In this document: one piece after another, positions 5,913 through 7,514 of the stretch
Layout of the letters: each line of letters starts with the position of its first letter
Numbering within the stretch: the stretch's first letter is position 1
NCBI GenBank assembly: GCA_031256755.1
Contig: JAIRPZ010000259.1
Location: 1-7,514 of the forward strand
Length of the DNA: 7,514 nt
Direction of reading: 5' to 3'
From: Planctomycetaceae bacterium
GTDB taxonomy: Bacteria > Planctomycetota > Planctomycetia > Pirellulales > Thermoguttaceae
Made by a program: the position numbers and the translations under genes
The notes under the pieces: model-generated
Database searches by the model: none
Seen by the model: only the letters and a program-made list of their open reading frames with translations
What the model was told of the DNA's origin: nothing

Positions 5913-6842
5913 ATGAAGAAACTTTTTGCGCTCACTTTGTTGAGCGGCGCACTGTGCGCCCTCACCCCCCTTGCCGTTCAGGCAGAAACTATCGTTGTCA
6001 ATTTCGAGGAGTACGCTTCTCAAATCGGCAACAACAATGCATGGCAATACTTGTCCCAGTTTCCTGCCGATTTCGGCACAACTTCGCAAGTTGAAAGTGC
6101 TTACGGCGGCTATGCAACAGAACTCGCCTACCAAAGCGGAGGCGTAACATTCTACAATCAGGAGTACTTGGGAACACGGCTTTCTACGAAAACAGAAACG
6201 CCGTATTCCGCCGGTTATTACCTCAACAACGGCGATATGGCTTCCGTTACCGGAACGGGTAACAATGGATCGCAAACTTACGGTGTTGTTTTCGGCAGTT
6301 CATCGACGGGACTGCCGTATAATTCGCTGGAACTTCCCCGTATTTCCCTGCCGACAGAGGCAATTCTTCAAAGCATTGCCCTCTGCAATACAAGTGTTCT
6401 CGCCTATTTGTTGGAAAACGGCGACCCGAATGGTTTTTCCAGCCCGATGGCAAATGAGGGGGACTTTTTCAACCTGATTATCTACGGTATCGGGGCTACA
6501 GGCGAATTGATTGATTCGCTGACCGTTTCGCTCGGCAGTTACAGTAATGGTTCCGTATCGTTCCTTAATCAATGGACAACCTTTGATTTAAGCAGTTTGT
6601 CCGGTGCAGCGGAACTAACTTTTGCTTTTGACGGCAACGACATCGGATATGGTACTTGGCTGAATCTGCCTGTGTACTTCGCCTTTGACGACCTGACATA
6701 CATTGTCAATTCCGGTGAAACCGACACGAGTGCCGCCACCCCCGAACCGGCAACGTTGCTGATATTCGGTCTCGGTTTCGTCGGACTCGCCGCCGTCAAA
6801 CGGAAACGGAAATCCGTTACTGCGGCACCACAGCGAGTTTGA
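5913..6842 (+). CDS. Exported PEP-CTERM protein, DUF4465-like, B12-riboswitch controlled
   Basis: A 309-aa secreted protein. It begins with a signal peptide (MKKLFALTLL..., likely cut after AVQA at residue 24). The mature part resembles the DUF4465 family: a gly/ser/tyr-rich beta domain with an ILQSIALCNTSVLAYLLENGD block (about 151-171), GDFFNLIIYGIGATGE (about 183-198), WTTFDLSSLS (about 221-230) and PVYFAFDDLTYI near 253-264. It ends in a PEP-CTERM sorting tail: PEP at 277-279, a hydrophobic stretch to about 296, then KRKRK. PEP-CTERM proteins are processed by an exosortase and displayed on or released from the cell surface; none is encoded here. The riboswitch upstream suggests it is made when B12 is scarce, so cobamide binding or scavenging is a reasonable guess, not shown. 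The frame is open from 5856, but ATG 5913 places the signal peptide correctly. The 3' end overlaps the convergent antitoxin gene by 26 bp. Confidence 0.88.
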   Translation: MKKLFALTLLSGALCALTPLAVQAETIVVNFEEYASQIGNNNAWQYLSQFPADFGTTSQVESAYGGYATELAYQSGGVTFYNQEYLGTRLSTKTETPYSAGYYLNNGDMASVTGTGNNGSQTYGVVFGSSSTGLPYNSLELPRISLPTEAILQSIALCNTSVLAYLLENGDPNGFSSPMANEGDFFNLIIYGIGATGELIDSLTVSLGSYSNGSVSFLNQWTTFDLSSLSGAAELTFAFDGNDIGYGTWLNLPVYFAFDDLTYIVNSGETDTSAATPEPATLLIFGLGFVGLAAVKRKRKSVTAAPQRV

Positions 6843-7080
6843 GGTGAAATAAGTTCAGCACTTCTGCAAGGGATTCCAGTGACGATACCGGAATACTTTC
6901 GGAAACATTCGGCAGGTTTTGCGAATCGGCAATTCTTTTTCGCGCCCGGACGGCATCGTCCAGTGCGCGGGCAATCGTTGCCGGATCGCCCTCCTCAAAG
7001 ACGGCATCAAGAAATCCGGCGATACGTTCCTCACTGATGAGATAATCCTGAATGTTCCAAGGTGTCGTTTGCAGTGTCAT
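6817..7080 (-). CDS. Antitoxin of a HigBA-like module (addiction-module antidote family)
   Basis: An 87-aa protein that follows the toxin gene with an ATGA overlap (7077-7080), so translation is probably coupled. An AAAGGA ribosome-binding site (7087-7092) supports ATG 7080. The N-terminal half (YLISEERIAGFLDAVFEEGDPATIARALDDAVRAR) is typical of the antidote proteins paired with HigB/RelE-like killers. These neutralise the toxin and normally repress their own operon through an Xre-type helix-turn-helix. Here the C-terminal half keeps LESLAEVLNLFHLKLAV, but the middle of the helix-turn-helix, usually a GLSRE.LY.ALS-like segment, appears shortened by roughly eight residues. DNA binding may therefore be weak or altered. 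The gene overlaps the PEP-CTERM gene tail to tail. Confidence 0.85.
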   Translation of the reverse strand: MTLQTTPWNIQDYLISEERIAGFLDAVFEEGDPATIARALDDAVRARKRIADSQNLPNVSESIPVSSLESLAEVLNLFHLKLAVVPQ

Positions 7081-7370
7081 TGTAATTCCTTTGCTAATTG
7101 CTGTGCTTTGTCAATATCTTTTTGCTGCGAGGATTTATCGCCGCCGCAAAGAAGGATGACGATAGTATTGCCCCGCTGTGTGTAGTAAATCCGATAACCC
7201 GGTCCGCTGTGAATACGTATTTCGGAAACACCATTTCCGACAGATTTTGCATCGCCTGAATGTCCGTGTGTTTCCAAACGGTAAATGCGGGCAGCAATTT
7301 TGTCCTTAATGCTGTTGTCCTTCAATTGGTCAAACCAATGGCTATATGCTTCCGTTTTAACAATTTCCAC
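7077..7370 (-). CDS. RelE/HigB-like toxin (addiction-module killer family)
   Basis: A 97-aa protein of the HigB/Gp49-like branch of RelE toxins, which are ribosome-dependent mRNA endonucleases. Family features are clear: an N-terminal ...EAYSHWFDQLKD helix region, IAARIYRLETHGHSGDAKSVG, the core GVSEIRIHSGPGYRIYYTQRG, and VILLCGGDKSSQQKDIDKAQQLAKEL at the end. The basic and aromatic residues of the RIHSGPGYRIYY strand are where catalytic residues of this family lie. The frame is open to ATG 7418, but that would add 16 residues unlike the family and overlap the divergent gene, so I chose GTG 7370, where similarity begins. That GTG lies six bases after a -10 box, so the mRNA may be leaderless. 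The toxin precedes the antitoxin, as is usual for HigBA. Confidence 0.88.
   Translation of the reverse strand: MEIVKTEAYSHWFDQLKDNSIKDKIAARIYRLETHGHSGDAKSVGNGVSEIRIHSGPGYRIYYTQRGNTIVILLCGGDKSSQQKDIDKAQQLAKELQ
7087..7092 (-). promoter_or_regulatory. Ribosome-binding site of the antitoxin gene
   Basis: AAAGGA on the minus strand lies six bases before the ATG at 7080, inside the end of the toxin gene. It fixes the antitoxin start and would allow independent as well as coupled translation. Confidence 0.7.
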
Positions 7371-7384
7371 TCGAACACTATAAC
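7357..7384 (+). promoter_or_regulatory. Candidate promoter of the prepilin-like gene
   Basis: TTAACA (7357-7362), a 16-base spacer and TATAAC (7379-7384) match the sigma70 boxes at five of six positions each. Transcription would start near 7391, just before the AAGGA site. The -10 box overlaps that of the leftward toxin promoter. Confidence 0.5.
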
Positions 7385-7405
7385 AAAAAACAAGGAAACA
7401 ATCAA
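7377..7405 (-). promoter_or_regulatory. Candidate promoter of the toxin-antitoxin operon
   Basis: On the minus strand TTGATT (7400-7405), a 17-base spacer and TATAGT (7377-7382) match four and five of six consensus positions. The predicted start coincides with the GTG at 7370, suggesting a leaderless transcript. Confidence 0.5.
7392..7396 (+). promoter_or_regulatory. Ribosome-binding site of the prepilin-like gene
   Basis: AAGGA lies ten bases before the ATG at 7407 and supports that start. It overlaps the spacer of the leftward toxin promoter. Confidence 0.6.
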
Positions 7406-7406
7406 C

Positions 7407-7514
7407 ATGAAAAAACATACGGCCTTTACCCTTATCGAACTTCTCGTCGTGATTGCTATTATCGGCATGCTCATTACCTTGCTGTTGCCTGCCATTCAGG
7501 CGGCACGCGAAGCC
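7407..7514 (+). CDS. Prepilin-like (DUF1559-type) protein, 5' end only
   Basis: The first 36 residues are visible before the window ends. They form a class III (type IV pilin-like) signal: a short basic leader MKKHTA, then the cleavage and methylation motif FTLIELLVVIAIIG and a hydrophobic helix ending LLLPAIQAAREA. LLPAIQAAREA is typical of DUF1559 proteins, which occur in many copies in Planctomycetota. A prepilin peptidase would cut before the Phe; the preceding residue is Ala instead of the usual Gly. The protein is probably exported as a pseudopilin or surface protein. It is divergent from the toxin-antitoxin operon across 36 bp. Confidence 0.92.
   Translation, partial: MKKHTAFTLIELLVVIAIIGMLITLLLPAIQAAREA

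Noticed and set aside
5552..5965. 137-aa minus-strand frame opposite the riboswitch and PEP-CTERM start
   Set aside because: Antisense to the riboswitch and the signal peptide, with no family resemblance.
1..7514. CRISPR array, tRNA, rRNA or insertion sequence
   Set aside because: I saw no regularly spaced repeats, no cloverleaf or rRNA motifs and no transposase or terminal inverted repeats.

Overview
The window looks like a chromosomal segment from a member of the PVC group, most likely Planctomycetota. It carries a PEP-CTERM protein, the start of a prepilin/DUF1559-type gene, and a Zn-ribbon/membrane/WD40 protein. The coding part is moderately GC-rich, while the first ~250 bases are AT-rich (about 39% GC by hand count). 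Ribosome-binding sites are patchy: two short downstream genes have clear ones and the large genes do not.

Layout. 1-255: AT-rich, with an uncertain membrane-protein-like frame running off the left edge on the minus strand, behind a candidate promoter that contains a 12-bp palindrome. 408-2729 (+): a membrane-anchored protein with an N-terminal zinc ribbon, one membrane segment, a long Pro/Glu-rich linker and a WD40 propeller. 2761-5428 (-): a two-gene unit, DUF1015-family protein followed by type II citrate synthase (gltA), with a good promoter at 5465-5493. 5429-5912: a regulatory region with divergent promoters and a well-formed cobalamin riboswitch (about 5579-5780), followed by hairpins. 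5913-6842 (+): an exported PEP-CTERM protein resembling DUF4465. 6817-7370 (-): a HigBA-like toxin-antitoxin pair, convergent with the PEP-CTERM gene. 7407-7514 (+): the 5' end of a prepilin-like DUF1559-type gene, sharing a very tight divergent promoter with the toxin-antitoxin operon.

The most interesting unit is promoter, cobalamin riboswitch, possible expression platform and PEP-CTERM/DUF4465-like gene. It implies that a vitamin B12-repressed, surface-anchored protein is made when cobamides are scarce, possibly for cobamide capture. The riboswitch is well supported by sequence. The B12-binding role of the protein is inference.
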